Assembly: GCA_037074765.1 (NCBI GenBank) | Contig: JBAMDO010000286.1 | Location: 1 to 54,983 of the forward strand | Length of the DNA stretch: 54,983 nucleotides | Direction of reading: 5' to 3' | Source of the DNA: Mansonella perstans | Taxonomy: Eukaryota > Nematoda > Chromadorea > Rhabditida > Onchocercidae | In this document: positions 1 through 20,023 of the stretch, one piece after another | Numbering within the stretch: position 1 is the stretch's first letter | How the letters are laid out: every line of letters begins with the position of its first letter | Notes under the pieces: generated by a model | What the model was told of the DNA's origin: nothing | Seen by the model: only the letters and a program-made list of their open reading frames with translations | The model's database searches: none | Translations under genes and position numbers: made by a program

Positions 1-3000
1 TGTTATAATTGTTGCTGAAGTGGCGAAAAATACTGAGAGATACTCACTGCAATATGCGGGCTAAATGAAGCGGAGAAGAAGAAGAATGATTGATGAAAAG
101 GGTAAAATTCTTGATAGTACATTTACAAAAAAAGAATGGTATTTTCGCTTAAACAAGTATGAAATACAAGTACAACAAAATTTACAGTTAAATTTAATTT
201 TAATTTTTTTTCGAATTATTCAAAAATTTTGTCCAACAAAAAATCATGAAATTTTATATTAGAGCAAAATTTTCATTGTTTTTAAAAACTTTTTTTTTGC
301 TACGAAAAATGGTTACTGCAAATATCTTTTTCTATTTTAATTTTAAATTTCAAGTTTTTTTTTGATATTATTTTGCTTTTCTTATTTTTATAATTAAAGC
401 TGATTGAAATTGCTAAGCTGAATTGAATTCAAATGAAATTTAGCATAATTTTATTGCTGATGCTTTTTTTCTCCTTTTTAAATTTCATTTATTGAAGTTT
501 TTTTTTAAATTTTTATCAATAAAATGTAAAACTTAACTTCTCTTCTTCACTCCATTTTCTTATGTAATTTCTTCTAATTTAATTTCTTTTCCACTCCCCA
601 TTTTCTCATGTAATTTTTTCTAATTTCCATTTTTATTTTGCTTCATACTAAAAACAATTTTGCTACATTGATAATTAATTAATTTACCTGCAAAATCACT
701 GGCAATTATTTGATCTACTGTTTCAGTTATTTACTATTGCTTTTTTATAGAACGAGAAAGCAACCAATTAAATATGTTGAAATGGCTTTTTTTTGCCCAA
801 AAATTTCAATTTAAAAAAAAAAAGAAAGAAAAAAACAAATGAAAAGAATATGAAAATAGAAGAAGAATGAAATTAAGGAAAAATAGAAATGAAAAAAAAA
901 AGGAAAAGTGTTAAATTAATAAATGAATAATGCTGCAATAAAAATTTACAATTAAAATTATGTAAGAATTGAAAGAATGTTGAAAATCAAATATTTTGTC
1001 ATTTAACCTAAAATAAACAAAAGTTTTCTTTTGACTCACAAAAGTAAACAAGAAAATTAAATACTGTATAACATACTTCTTCCACTTACCACTTTAATCC
1101 CATCACATCGAATTACTTTTTCTCGTATTTTTCACTTCTTTTACATTTTCATGCAAAGAGAAAATATTTTTGATTTTTAAAAATTTTTTATTAAAATTTC
1201 CATGGTTAATGAATTTGTGAATGGATGATATTAACTTTCATAGAGGATGAGAGACGAGAAAGAATGTAAAGGTAAAGAAACAATAAAGTAAAGTTGTCAC
1301 TATCATCCTTTAACAAATAATTAATTCCAATTCTATGTTTTCACCTGAATTAAAGCAAGATTTAAAAAATCAAAATTTAGAATATATTTAAGTCACCGGA
1401 AAATGAGTACTGACCCGTTTTTAATATTTTATTTCAGAGAAATATGCAATCTATGGTGAACAATAAAAGAATCTTCCATTACAACCCAAACAATCTTTGA
1501 TACAAATTAATCAATCATCATCGTCATAAATATTATCATTATCACCTTTATCCATACATGTTCATAATCTTTCAGGATAACTACTATTACTACTACTACT
1601 ACTACTATTAATACTACTACTGTTATGTTAACGGAACTGCAGTACTTCAAATTCAATTTTTTATTATTTATCATTGATGTTTTGATAGTATTTGCTCTTC
1701 ATTAATTAAATTTTGCTATTTATCATTTTGCTTATAATTTTTTTTTTAAAAAAAAGAAAATAAAAAAGTGAAATAATTCTTGATTCATTCTTGATTTACC
1801 TTAAGAATTGTAATTAATTAAGATGAAAAAAAATTTTGCAAAAAAATGAAAAAGCGAAACTTTTTTTAAATAATAAATAAAATTGAAAATCATTGAATAA
1901 TTCAAAAAACAGAGAAATAATTCAAAAATAGAAAAAGGAAAGTTAGAAAGAGAAAGTGAGAGATGAAAAGAAAAATATATTAAAAGGTATATACGGGATA
2001 AAAAAAAAAAAAAAAAAAAAAGAGAGAAACAGGTATAATATTAAAAATAGTAGATGATTGATTTCTTTTTTTTTTTTCTCCCGATTATGCTACAGAATCG
2101 GATCGATTGATGCATGCCCTTGGTAGTAAAATGGCGGTCATTTAACGAAACGACCGAAGAACTTTTTATTTCTCTTCTCACAATGCTCATCTTTTCGTGG
2201 TCATTATCAAAAATTATGGGCTACTACTACTGTCCACCTACCCATTTAACTACCTATCTACATGTTCAATTCATATCTATCTGTTCAATTACCTCTTACC
2301 TTAGCCAGTTCATGAGAAAGGTTAAACCTGTTGCAGATATATGTCTAATCGAAACTATACAACCAACACAGCAATCACATTTCTTCACACTGGACACCAT
2401 CATATATCTCTAGCAATCTTTCATATCTGCTGTCCCTTTACTTGTCTGTCTGTCCTGTTCTCATTGGTATTTTCAGTTTACATTTTACCTTTGTTTTTTT
2501 TTTTTTTCTTGTTGGTTTGGTCATCTTTCTTTTTTTCAAGAAAATGACCATCTGCTCAATCAATAATTTTTACCATTCTGTTTATTTTCAATGAGTGGAA
2601 AAAAAAAAAGCAAAGAACGACAACAATTGTACGAGAATAATCGCAGGGGTCAAAATGAAAACAAAAGGTCAGCTGATTGGTCGATCATTATTTGACCACA
2701 ATTTTCTAATCAATTAATATTTGAATAATAATCAATACAAACTAATTTAATAAAAAATTTATTGAACATTCCGATTTATTGAACGTTTTAAATTTGATGC
2801 TACTTAAATCCCATATTTTTGTATTTGACTTGAACCGCAATGACTAAATTTACGATTGCATTGAGATCATTATATCAATGAAACTTCTATATATCTTTTT
2901 TGTATTGACCAATTAATTTATTAAACTTAAATATATGGCAACTTACCTGCTAAATTTTAAATTTTAAACATTATGATTGCTCAATTTATTATCAGCAAAA

Positions 3001-3660
3001 TTAAAATTACTACTTGAACAGCTGCCGATAATATTGTTGCTTTTACCAAATGAATCTTCCGTATTACTTCTGTATGTCCCGAAATGACGGATTGATCGAT
3101 ATGAATCTTCCGTATTACTTCTGTATGTTCCGAAATAACTAATTGATGGATCGACTGATTGATTAATTTAAAACGGAAATACAAATCACTGAAGTGATAT
3201 ATTTCATCTAATTAGAGCATCATAAAGAATCGGTGATGGAAAATGGCAAAAAGTTTGATGAATAACTGAAGAAATTGGATAAAAACATTAATATGTGACA
3301 ACGTACTAGTCAATTGGTTTGATTTGTGTGACAAATTTTATGACAATTTATGGCAAATTTTGTATGCTGAGTTTGCTATCAGCAAATTAACATTAATACT
3401 TTGATTTTGATTGATAATAGATAATAATTTGCCAAATCGTCCACTGTTTACTAATATCACATATCAGTAGTATAATTTATCATGAATTACTACTATAATC
3501 AGTAAATATTTTTACTTACTTTCAATTATTAAAATAAATTAATAAATAAATAATTTCAATCGGAAAAAAACTTTTTTAATTTTTTGCAAAATTTACTAAA
3601 TTTTTTTTATTGTTATATATTGTCCCAAAAAAAAAAGTTTTTTTTGCATGTTTAATTTAC
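1..3660. other. Gene-poor AT-rich flank
   Basis: No exon with a convincing donor, acceptor and conserved peptide could be supported here on either strand. The stretch is dominated by A/T homopolymers, a short TAC-type trinucleotide run near 1576-1620 and a 51-bp tandem duplication near 3050-3151. Short open frames, for example at 2114-2547, have low-complexity composition and no flanking splice context. It probably forms part of the long upstream region of the lim-4-like gene, or intergenic DNA. Confidence 0.5.
3050..3151. repeat. Two-copy 51-bp tandem duplication
   Basis: Two adjacent units each start with ATGAATCTTCCGTATTACTT, at 3050 and 3101. They differ at only a few positions over about 51 bp. 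A minus-strand frame through it encodes a twice-repeated peptide, but nothing else suggests coding. Confidence 0.85.
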
Positions 3661-3666
3661 TTACTG

Positions 3667-3732
3667 ATGGAAAGCAACAATTTGTATTTGGTGGGCGCAG
3701 ATGAGAATTGTAAAATGGATAAGCGATATGCG
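3667..3732 (+). CDS. Candidate orphan first coding exon
   Basis: An ATG at 3667 opens 22 codons of mixed composition (start MESNNLYLVG) that end exactly at a strong donor, GCG|GTAAGT, in phase 0. The peptide is not low-complexity, unlike almost every other short frame in this flank. It could be a distal alternative first exon of the lim-4-like gene 5.3 kb downstream, since that gene's polyQ exon is open upstream of its ATG, or the first exon of another gene. I found no partner exon and do not recognise the peptide. Confidence 0.3.
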
Positions 3733-6700
3733 GTAAGTCTTAAAGCTAGTGGTAAAAGGTTCAAAGGATAAAGAGGATACTTCAGATTTTTCGTCTTCTT
3801 CAGAATTAACACTAAAAATGCTCTCTCATTAGCATATTTTTGATGTCGTCTTTCGAGTTTTTTTTGTCATTTTTTTTTATGCGACCTTTTTCCATTTCCA
3901 TTCCAAATTCATAGTTTCCTTTTTAATTTTTTAAATTTGCAAAATTTTTTCTTTTCAGGAATACTTTTTCACCATTTCGTCAAGATTTTTCGATTTGTCA
4001 TCATTTTTCAGGATTCAATGCCAGGAAGGAATAAAATTTGCTGCACAAGAATTCTTTTAATTTAGCTAATTAATTGCAAAAAAAAGGAAATTTTAGTTTG
4101 TTTAATTAAATTGAAAAAATTTATGCAATTAATTTGCAAAATTTAATTTGATTAATCGTAGAATTTCATTTAAATTATTTAATTAATTATAAAATTTGCA
4201 TTTAATTTATTTAATTTTGACTGAGTGTGAAATTGCAATAATGATTTTCATTTTAATTCTAAATTTATAGAATTAAAACAATCAGTGATAATTTTAAAGT
4301 AAGTATGATAATTTATTTGAGAAAATTTGTAAGAATTTTAAATAGCATTATTGTTATTATTATTTCAATGTATTATGATATTTTTTGAAATACTCAGACA
4401 AGGAATTAAATTTGTATTATTTTTCGATATTTCCAAATTTAAATTTTTCAAATTTTTCAGATTCATATTTGCAATAAGCAAAAATTAAAAATCTTAGGAA
4501 TTTGACAGCTTAAAATTTTCAGGATGACAGAATTATGCAAATATGGCAAATATTTGTGAAAATTTTTTCATTCATTTTTTTTATTTAACCGAAGATTTAA
4601 TTTTCATTTTCTGTTCAGCTATTCCACTGCATCAGATATCGATTACAATATATCGGGAAATTTGATTCACCTTCAGGATGACAAATACCATATTGTTCAT
4701 TTTGCAAAATAACCAATAATTAGCGCATTACTGATTGGTGATAAACGGTATGGTATCAAATTTCTCGTCCTTTTATCCTGCCAAATTACGCCATTCCATT
4801 TATTTTTGCATACGGTAATCCAAGTAGTCTATCATCAGTAATCTCTAATGCTATCTGATTTGATATTTGGTGCATTCAAATATCCACAAAGAATTCCCGG
4901 TACGTTATCAATTTGATAAGAGTATAGCCTGCTTACAGTCTACGAAAGCAAGAAAAAATGAAATGTGAAATGACAGGATATGGAAGAACTTTGAAATTTA
5001 CCATAAAATATCAATTATGACGTGTTTGAAATGTGCAAGTTTCTGGATGAAAGTTTTAACGTGGAATGAGTCAAATTGATGAAAATTTTTTCCAATATCA
5101 GAAATTGCTTATAACTTTGCAAATTTTGCATAAATTTTCTCTTTAACTTCAATTTTGAATTATTGGTTTAAAGGATGGAAGTGGTGAAAAATGTTATGGA
5201 CAGATTGAGTAGCACAGGAAATGTGGCAATGAAATGACCATTTGAGAAAGCAACGGATAATCCAATTGTTGTAAGGTCCAAAGATGACATTTTGTTAACC
5301 ATCCAAAATCATCATCACGATGCATAATGATTAGCATTTTCGACAATTTTTGATAATTGAATTTAAATCATTTCTATTAATCGTTCAAAATTCATTTATC
5401 GCCAATTTCATCCTCTCATTTATAGCTAAAATGATTAGCCAGCGCTGATTTATAATTCATTTCGAATTAACTTTTAGTATTATAAACTTCAACATTTTAA
5501 CATTTTTACCAATTAATCATCCCAAAAAATGTTTTGCACAAAATTTTTAGATAGAGGAAATTTCAAATATAGAAATGAGGAAATAAAATTTTGAAAAAAT
5601 TAAATAGAAATTTAGTTTTTCCAAATTTTCTCATTTAATTAATTGGCAAAAAACTTTCTTAACTCATATATTTAATTCATTATTCTTAATAACTTTTAGT
5701 TTGAAATTTATTTTGTTTATTGCAAATTTGTTTCTCGTTACATATATATATAAATATAACTATGTTTTGAATTTGATAAGGTGCTACTGAATCTTCATCA
5801 GAAATAATAAAATAAAAATCATAACTTTTTTTTTAATTGTAAGTGAATGATTTAATGACAATTAGCTACAGTAATGGTTTGAATAGAAATACTACAAATT
5901 AAATTGAATAAACGAATTAAATTTATTAAACAATAAATTAAATTGGGAAATAAAGTTGTTAATCAAACTTATATGGCAAGTGATGAGGAATGTAGTATGA
6001 ATTTCATTTATTGATTATTTTTCAAATAAGAAAAATGACCAATGATTATCATTAGTGGTCAGCTATCACTGTCATGCACAAATAACCGACCCGATTCCTT
6101 AGTGTGATACTTTCTTTCAATTTAACATGCAGCATAAATATGGTTGAAATCGATTGTTTACGGTTGAAATATTAATTCAAATAATTTGGTCCATGTGTTT
6201 CGGCGATCATTACCCATTTTTGTTCACGCGTAAAATTCTGAAATTTAGAATTGATATTTCAGTTGTATTATGATAAGATGATAGGAATGACAAATAATTA
6301 CTTTAAGTAATTATTTATACTATCATACATGCAATACTGAGATCAAACTTCAATATTAAAATGCGCAGTATGGGAAAAAGCATAATGACAATTGAAATAA
6401 TAAAGTCTTAATTAAATGTAAAAGTAAAAAATTAAGATAATTATCGTTTCATTTTGATAGAACATTCGCTTTATTAATAAAGATATTTGGTAAGTATTTG
6501 TAAGATTGTTCTAAGTGATAGCATTAATTAATGACGCAATTAACATAATAAAATAATTCTAATTATTAGCTCGTTGGGCAATGTAATTAATGCTTTTCTT
6601 TTTTTACCAAATAAATCAACTTAACCTCAGAATGCTCCATAGCATTGACATTTTTATAATTATATGAAATCAAGTTTTTTAAAATATTTGAAATTATTTT

Positions 6701-9013
6701 TCAAATCGGTTAAATTGGAATAAACATAAAATAATTAATGCAATTATTTCACATTAAGTACTGTAAATTTTTGCAATAATATCATTATTAAATTAACACT
6801 TTATATTACTGACTTATTATAATGGATCTTATTGACTTATTATTTTTATAACTTGTTATTGTGCCTACTGATTTATTTTAGCGGCTATTGTTGACTCTTA
6901 TTTTGTACTAAATATTGTTATTATAATCGCTAGCATGCCGAATATTAATTTCTTATACAGTTCATTATTATCACAGGAACTGAAGAAAGAAATGATATGA
7001 TGAAAATGATTAATCATATTATTAGTCTTAATTATTGATTAACTTTAATATTTTTCTGTGTTTTTTTTGCCTGTTGTTGATTTATTCATTTTTATTGTGC
7101 TGTTGCTGTTATTGTTGTTGTTTTGTTGTCGGGTTGTGATAAGTTACTGAACTGATAAATTTATCATGCTGTAAAAAACTTTCAATGGAAAAATTTTTAT
7201 TTTGAAAAAAAATAGAAAAGAGACAAAAATGAAAAAAAGGCGGAAAGAGAGAAAGATTCTGATTAATTTAAAGGTTTACTGAGGAAAAATACTTAATTTG
7301 AAATATGAAAAAAACAAAAAATTTTGAAATAGGCAAATGATTGATAATAAATTGAATTTATTTTTATCAGAGCAAATGGAACGTTTATCAATGAATATTA
7401 TGTTAAAATGACGTTTGTGATTTTCAAATTTCAGCGCATTTGAAATAATAATAATAATAAGCACTGGTGACAAATGATGATGATTTTTATTTGCTGATAA
7501 TTTTAATTTGAAATTTAACATTTTTCCATTTCTTTTTTTTTTAATTTTGCAATAAAACAACGAAGAGAGGAAATTGCCGAAAAAAAAAAGTATAGAAGAA
7601 GCAAAAAGAATGGAATATTACAGTTAAGAATAATAGTAAATAATTTAATCTAAAAGATAATGATCAAAAGATGATTAATCATGATGACTGATGATAATTT
7701 GATAATTATTTTGATGATAAAATTTGATAATTAGTAGTTATAGGAAATTATTTAATGTAAAAAGTGATGATGATAAATAATTTGAAAAGAGAAGCAAATA
7801 AATATAAAAAGGGATACGGTAGTTGTTAAATGGGATAAAATGAGATGTACGCTATCGTCGTGTCGCGTTGTTGTTGAAGGCAACAATTTCCGGAAGATTT
7901 GATTTTTTTTTTTTTCCTTAGGAAAGAGACTAAATATGACATATAGATGAAAGGCTTAACACTTATATGGTAAGTATGTCATTTTAGTTAAAAGAAATCA
8001 GTTATAAAAATCAAATATTTTAGGGACAGATTACGGTGGTGATGATGTGATTTTTTCTAGTGAAAAGAGAAATGAAGGAAAGAGAAAAGAGAAGGAATTG
8101 AGATGAGGAAGAGAAGAAGGAAAAATTTGAAAGAAATTGAAAAATAAAGAGAAAGAGAAGGAGGAAGAAAGGAAAGAGGAGGATTTTGGCAAATCATGTT
8201 AATGGATAAAGAGAGCTTTTTAATTCGGTTGAACAAATAGGTGGCTCTTTGCAAGGCGAGGCCTGAATCGTCACAAATTATCAAAAGCCTGAAGAATATG
8301 CTTCGTTAAGGCTCATTTCAATTCTCCAAACTAATAAACGTTTACTAAGTCTTAAAAGGCTTAAACTGCTTCCTCGTTTTCTTTTATCTTCGTTATCCAT
8401 CATTCGATCATCATTATCATCAAACATTCTCATCATCATCACATCATTATCATTTTATCATTAACATTGTTGCCATCATTATCATCATCATCATCATCAT
8501 CATCACTTTCATCATTGCTGATGATTTTTTTATCGCCCTTACCAAACATTTTCAAATTTTTATGCGCCTATTTTATTTTTAACTCATTTGACTTTTGTGT
8601 CACATGCTATATTTAATTTATTCTAAATCAAATCCTAATCATTTCATGAATGAATTATGAAGATTTTCCAAAAATCATTTTAAACAATTTCCTGTAAATT
8701 TAATTTTTCTTATACATTTTCTTTTACTTCTACCTCTTTCATTTCCTTAATATATTAGTCATTTTTCATCAGAATTGTGACGAAAAATTTTGCACCCTAC
8801 TGAAAAAACACCCACTGATTGTCAACTATTATTATTTGTTATTATTACAAATACTATTACGATTACTATTATTATTATTCATCAACATTATCATCATTAT
8901 CATACTGTTACCTATTGTTATTACTGAATTGAAGAATAAATAATAGCTAATTTACGCATTCAATTAAAAAGGTATCTCACGATTTATTACGATTATTTAT
9001 TACGAAGAGAGAA
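3733..9013. other. Long non-coding stretch upstream of lim-4-like gene
   Basis: About 5.3 kb with no supportable coding exon. It holds poly-T and poly-A runs, ATC/TCA trinucleotide runs near 8395-8510, and many short homeobox-type TAATTA/ATTAAT words, which are expected by chance at this base composition. It is a plausible home for neuronal enhancers of the downstream LIM-homeobox gene, but I see no specific site to call. Confidence 0.4.
8395..8510. repeat. ATC/TCA trinucleotide-rich tract
   Basis: Interrupted runs of ATC on the + strand (TCATCATCATCATC near 8480-8505), upstream of the lim-4-like first exon. Simple sequence with no coding support. Confidence 0.7.
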
Positions 9014-15337
<6,324 letters not shown>

Positions 15338-16079
15338 ATTTTGATCAGTTTTCCGGAATAATTATTATTTCAAGTGATGTTAACATCTGAACTAAAATAT
15401 GCTTCATAAAAGTTAATCCATAAAAAAATTTTATTGTAAGCCATAGAAAAAGCTAGTGATTTCTGATAGCTCGATGGATAATAAAATTTCCGGAAGTGAT
15501 ACAGGATAAGTTTGAATTTCCGGAACTGATACAAGATATATTTCTATATTTTTAACAAATAAAATCCATAACACATATCTTCAGCTTCATTTTAGTAAAT
15601 ATACAATGTAGAAAAATAAAAAAAGAAAGATGAGAAAGAAAATGATGTTTTATATATTTTTTTTTTCAAATGTTAATTAATCACTTGTTTCCTATTGTCA
15701 ACATGTACATAACTGATATATCCTGTAACCGACTGATTGAAAAAAAATGTAATAATAACTTAACCACAATGTTAAAAGTTAATAAAACTTTGAAGTAAAA
15801 AAGTAAAACTTAGTTTTTTAATTTTTTTTCCAGGATGATGAAATTAAAATTAGCAATTTTTGTAAAGCACATTTGGAACATCACGTTTTATGGCTTTTTA
15901 TTCATTCCAAAAGCTTTGATTGAATTAACTGATAAGAAGAATTGAATTCATTAGTCACAAACACGAAATAATAAAAAGGAATTGGAAAATATACCAATCA
16001 CGCATAACTTAGAGTTATATTTTCTTTCCATTAAAGCGAATGAATTATGAGATGATTCAACAAAAAGTATAAAAATATT
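15338..16079. other. Convergent 3' intergenic region, lim-4-like / rfc-4
   Basis: Contains AATAAA at 15558-15563, about 220 bp past the lim-4-like stop, and on the minus strand AATAAA at 15897-15902, about 180 bp past the rfc-4 stop. A 30-bp tandem duplication with core TTTCCGGAA lies at about 15486-15545. No coding exon seen. Confidence 0.55.
15486..15545. repeat. 30-bp tandem duplication with TTTCCGGAA core
   Basis: Two adjacent units share ATTTCCGGAA followed by CTGATACA or GTGATACA, starting at 15486 and 15516, in the 3' region of the lim-4-like gene. Confidence 0.75.
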
Positions 16080-19000
16080 TTAAAAGGACACTTTGAACTG
16101 TTGCATTACAACTGACCCAAAATCGAGTAGTTGCAGGAACTCATTTGCACCATCCAAAATACGCATTTCACATTCCTAAATAAGAAATCTGTCAATACAC
16201 AAGTAGATAGAATGAATTGTCTGACATTGAAAAAAAAATTTTTCTTAAGAGACTTATCCAAGGTGAAATATAATGGCTAGTTATGCCTGGTATGATATGC
16301 CGAATGGACGGCAATAACTTACATGATAAATTATTGACTGCATAAAATTTCAATGGGTTATTAAACTTTGTTATGGTCTTTAGACAATAAATGAAATTAT
16401 TCTACACTAATATCGCTTCCACAGCAAATAATAAGAAAAAAAATACAAATAAAACTTAATCCAATTTTTTCGCATATCGCAGCTTTTTTCAAGTCATTAA
16501 TATCTTCAAGATATAGGCATATGTGGAAAAATTGTTTCAACAACTGATACACTCCATAACCTTCTCGCCTGATACTTTCTACGCATTCATACAACTGATT
16601 GTGATTCAGTGATTTACACGAAGCTAGAAATTGCTCAATCACATCATCCGGTAAGGCACCAAGAAATTGTCGTACATCACTAGGAACTAATTTTTTATGA
16701 CATGATGATAGTGTCTGCAATAAAAAATATTCACAATTTAAAAGGTTAAAACAAAATTCTTCAAAAATTATATATTTTACTTCGGGAATTCCCACTGTAA
16801 TAGATACATTTATTCGAGATTTTCGTCCCTACTTTAAAGTTTCATTTTTTTTCCTTTGACTAAATCTTTTCGCAGCAAGTACAATCGTATTGCTAGATTC
16901 ATTCAAACCGTTATATTTTGTAAATTGGATACCAACACATAACATCAGTTCAATATGATTAGTGCTTTACCTGTAATGCGGTGACACTTTTTCGCATATC
17001 ACCATCACATAATTCGATCAATTCACTAATTGCTGATGGATCAAAATCAATGTTCTCATTCTCGCAAATCCATTCAAGTCTGCAGCATTTTAACATTTTA
17101 TAGTATTTACCAGCATTTTAACATATTTTTAATTTATTTAAATTACATGTAATCAGCTTATCCTTATTTATTACTATTAATAAAAGCTAAATTTGAAAAT
17201 CAAAACAATGCAAAATTTAATCACTAAAGAAAAACTATTAAGTGACAACAAAAAATACTGAACCATGAAAACATTATCATCTCGAATTTTCCAATTTTCC
17301 TTGGTAAATTCATAAAATAGTAATTCCGAACTAATTATCATACAAAAGTTCTAAGCTGTTATCCTTTGAAAATAAGACTAAAAAATATTTGCTACAAGAT
17401 CAGTTGCAATCTTAAACAAATTTAATCTATATTAGAAATATTTCGAAACTCAAATTAGTAAAATGTGTGAGAGTAACAAGTAACGCAAAACATAACGATC
17501 ATGCAAAACAGTAAAATTATAGAATATGTTTATGATAGAGAAAATAAAAAAAAAAAAAAAAAAAACCTTTTTCCTTGACTTTCTGATGAAATTGGCTTGA
17601 AACGAAATTTGGCACAACGGGAAGTGAGTGGATCTATTATTCTAGTTATGTAATTACAAATGAGGAAAAAACGCGTAGTGCGTGACTCTTTTTCCATCGT
17701 TCGGCGTAAAGCTGCCTGGGCAGGAGCAGTCATTGCATCTGCTTCATCCAAAATAATTATCTAATCAAAAACATCAGCTTGAAATTCATAAATTTAAATT
17801 CTGATCAACTGAAAAGTGAAGTAAATCACTGTTACATGCTGACCTACTGATAAATAGCGAGAGGACAGAGAACTTCGAATTATAGGTTTTTTCACTAAGT
17901 TCATCAAACATTTTTGAAAAAGTGCAAGAGATAACTACACCTAATTGTCAAAATTAAAAATCAAGTTTAATCTACATTTAATAAATGTTAATTTACACTT
18001 AATAAATGCGATTCTTTCTTTCTCGATTTATTCAGCTACATATATGAAAGCTTTAAGATATTTACAAAATCGGATAGAATTCCCATTTTCTCTACGTTTA
18101 AAAATCTGCTACATTTGAAATTAAAAACTTGCATTAAAAAATAGCAAAAACCTTTAATCCAAAAACAGGACTTCCATCTGGTAAGTGTGAAGAAACAGCA
18201 CGTCGAGCAAATTCCTTTATCTGAAAAAGATAACTAAGAATAAGATTTATGCAAATAATCACTGGGATAAAAAGTGTAAGGATATTCAATGTAATACATC
18301 TCGCAGATAATTAATCGGCTAAAAGACATGAACATTCACAAAAGACACTTAATAACAACAATACATTCTACCATTTATTTGCTTAATTCACCTTTTAACT
18401 TTTATAAAATGAATTTCGCCTAAAATTTTCAAAACCTTATTTGCATCGATATTTAAGGAGTAGCTGAATAAAATCGACAATATAAGATGAAACAAAACAA
18501 ACTTTACTGCGGACGACATTAATACCCCGTTCATCGGATGCATTCATTTCCATAACTCTATCACGATATGTATCTGCATTACGGAATAACTGTCGGCATA
18601 ATGCAATAGCTGCTGACGTTTTACCCGTTCCTGGCGGTCCGTAAAATAACAAATTTGGCAACTGAAAAGTTTGGAATAATAAGTATACGAGTATAGAACT
18701 TTACTATAACGATAAAATATAAATAATATGAAAAAAGCATGATTAGTATCCCTTTCTCTAAAATTTAGTACTTTCTCTAAATCCTCTCTTTTTTTATATC
18801 ATTAAGAGAACTTGAGACAAGTGAATTAACTTTACTATTTTATGAACTGCAAGAAAGCTTACATCAGCTCCTTCCAGTACTTTTTTCAGCACCGATACAA
18901 CTTCATTTTGAAAAGCCACATCCTCAACCTTCCGTGGACGACTTAAAAATAAACAAATGGTATAAGTTCGGGAAAAATTTTTATTAATTACATTAAATGA

Positions 19001-19252
19001 TACAGAAAATACTCCAGATATACTTACACAAAGCATCCAAATAAAAAAAGTTAAGAAAAATTAATAAAGCTAGGGCTGTAATGCAACAAGATTCATTTCG
19101 AATCATTGAAATTTCAATAAAAAAATCAGAATTTAGCAGTAAAATACATTTTAAACAACATTCAAAACGTACTATTTCTCAACCCAAGGAATTCCCGTCT
19201 GTGTCGTCAAATTATTCTCTTGCTTTTTTGGTCGATTTAAAAATGCATTCAT
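16080..19252 (-). CDS. rfc-4: Replication factor C subunit 4 (clamp-loader ATPase)
   Basis: Small AAA+ subunit of the RFC complex, which loads PCNA onto primed DNA in the nucleus. Exons, in transcript order: 19252-19173, 18941-18863, 18661-18503, 18220-18152, 17760-17567, 17079-16971, 16714-16460, 16175-16080. They give 346 residues (human RFC4 has 363). The N-terminus has the RFC motif WVEKYRPR. Walker A GPPGTGKT is at about 61-68, NASDERG follows, Walker B LDEAD is at about 133-137, and the SRC arginine-finger motif is at about 176-178. The C-terminal collar ends at the stop at 16080. A splice acceptor (TTTTTAG) 22 bp before the ATG is a likely spliced-leader site. The last join needs a non-canonical donor (GGA|TTAAGT). 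If it is not used, the frame reads on into a hydrophobic tail ending at 16397. Confidence 0.92.
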
Positions 19253-20023
19253 TTCGAATTTATGCAATACAAATCTAAAAATAATTGTTCTATTAAGAAA
19301 GTTTATATACTTAACAGTAATGAGAGAATAATACCACGAGAAAAAAAATGAATCCATGTTATTCTTTTTGTTCCTTGGAAATCTATAATTAATACTTGAA
19401 TCTGTTACCTAGATTTCCTCAGTACAGCGATTAAAAAACCACATCACATCAAAAAATTAGAGCATCAAATGTGATATATTTAGCGATTACTCTACGACAT
19501 TTATCCTGTCAAAAAATTTTCAACTCAGAAAAATGAAACAAAGTTTTCAAACCATTTATTTAACTTTATGATTATTTAAAGTCCATTATAAAATTTTAAC
19601 TATTCATCCATCTTAAAATTAAACAAAAAAAAAAAGTTCAAATTAAATCCTATGCAAGAAGATATATAGACAACATTTAATAAGCCATCGTCATTTTTTC
19701 TTCCATTTAATATGCACATTCCTAAAAACAATGTGCCAAATCCTGGAATGCATTTACTATCTGATATAAAACCTTATGTCTCAACAAAAAAAAAAAAAAA
19801 AGGTAACATAATAAATTTGAAAAGAATGACTATATTAACAATATACAACACAAATTTGAATAATATAAAGGAAAAAGTACATGATCTTATTAATCTAAGC
19901 TTTTAAGAATAAACATTTGAAATAGAAAATTTCACATACAGAAGCATTTATTCAACAATATATCCCAATAACAACTATTTATACGAACAGCAGCCACTAT
20001 CAACACTATTTTCATTTATCATT
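19253..20023. other. Gap between ZIP transporter stop and rfc-4 start
   Basis: About 770 bp between two minus-strand genes. It includes a minus-strand AATAAA at 19947-19952, 72 bp past the transporter stop, and an acceptor-like TTTTTAG just upstream of the rfc-4 ATG. Spacing is long for a C. elegans-type operon but same-strand co-transcription is possible. No exon seen. Confidence 0.5.

Noticed and set aside
2114..2547. Two overlapping + strand frames of 99 and 68 residues
   Set aside because: No conserved peptide, no usable donor or acceptor, and AT-driven hydrophobic composition.
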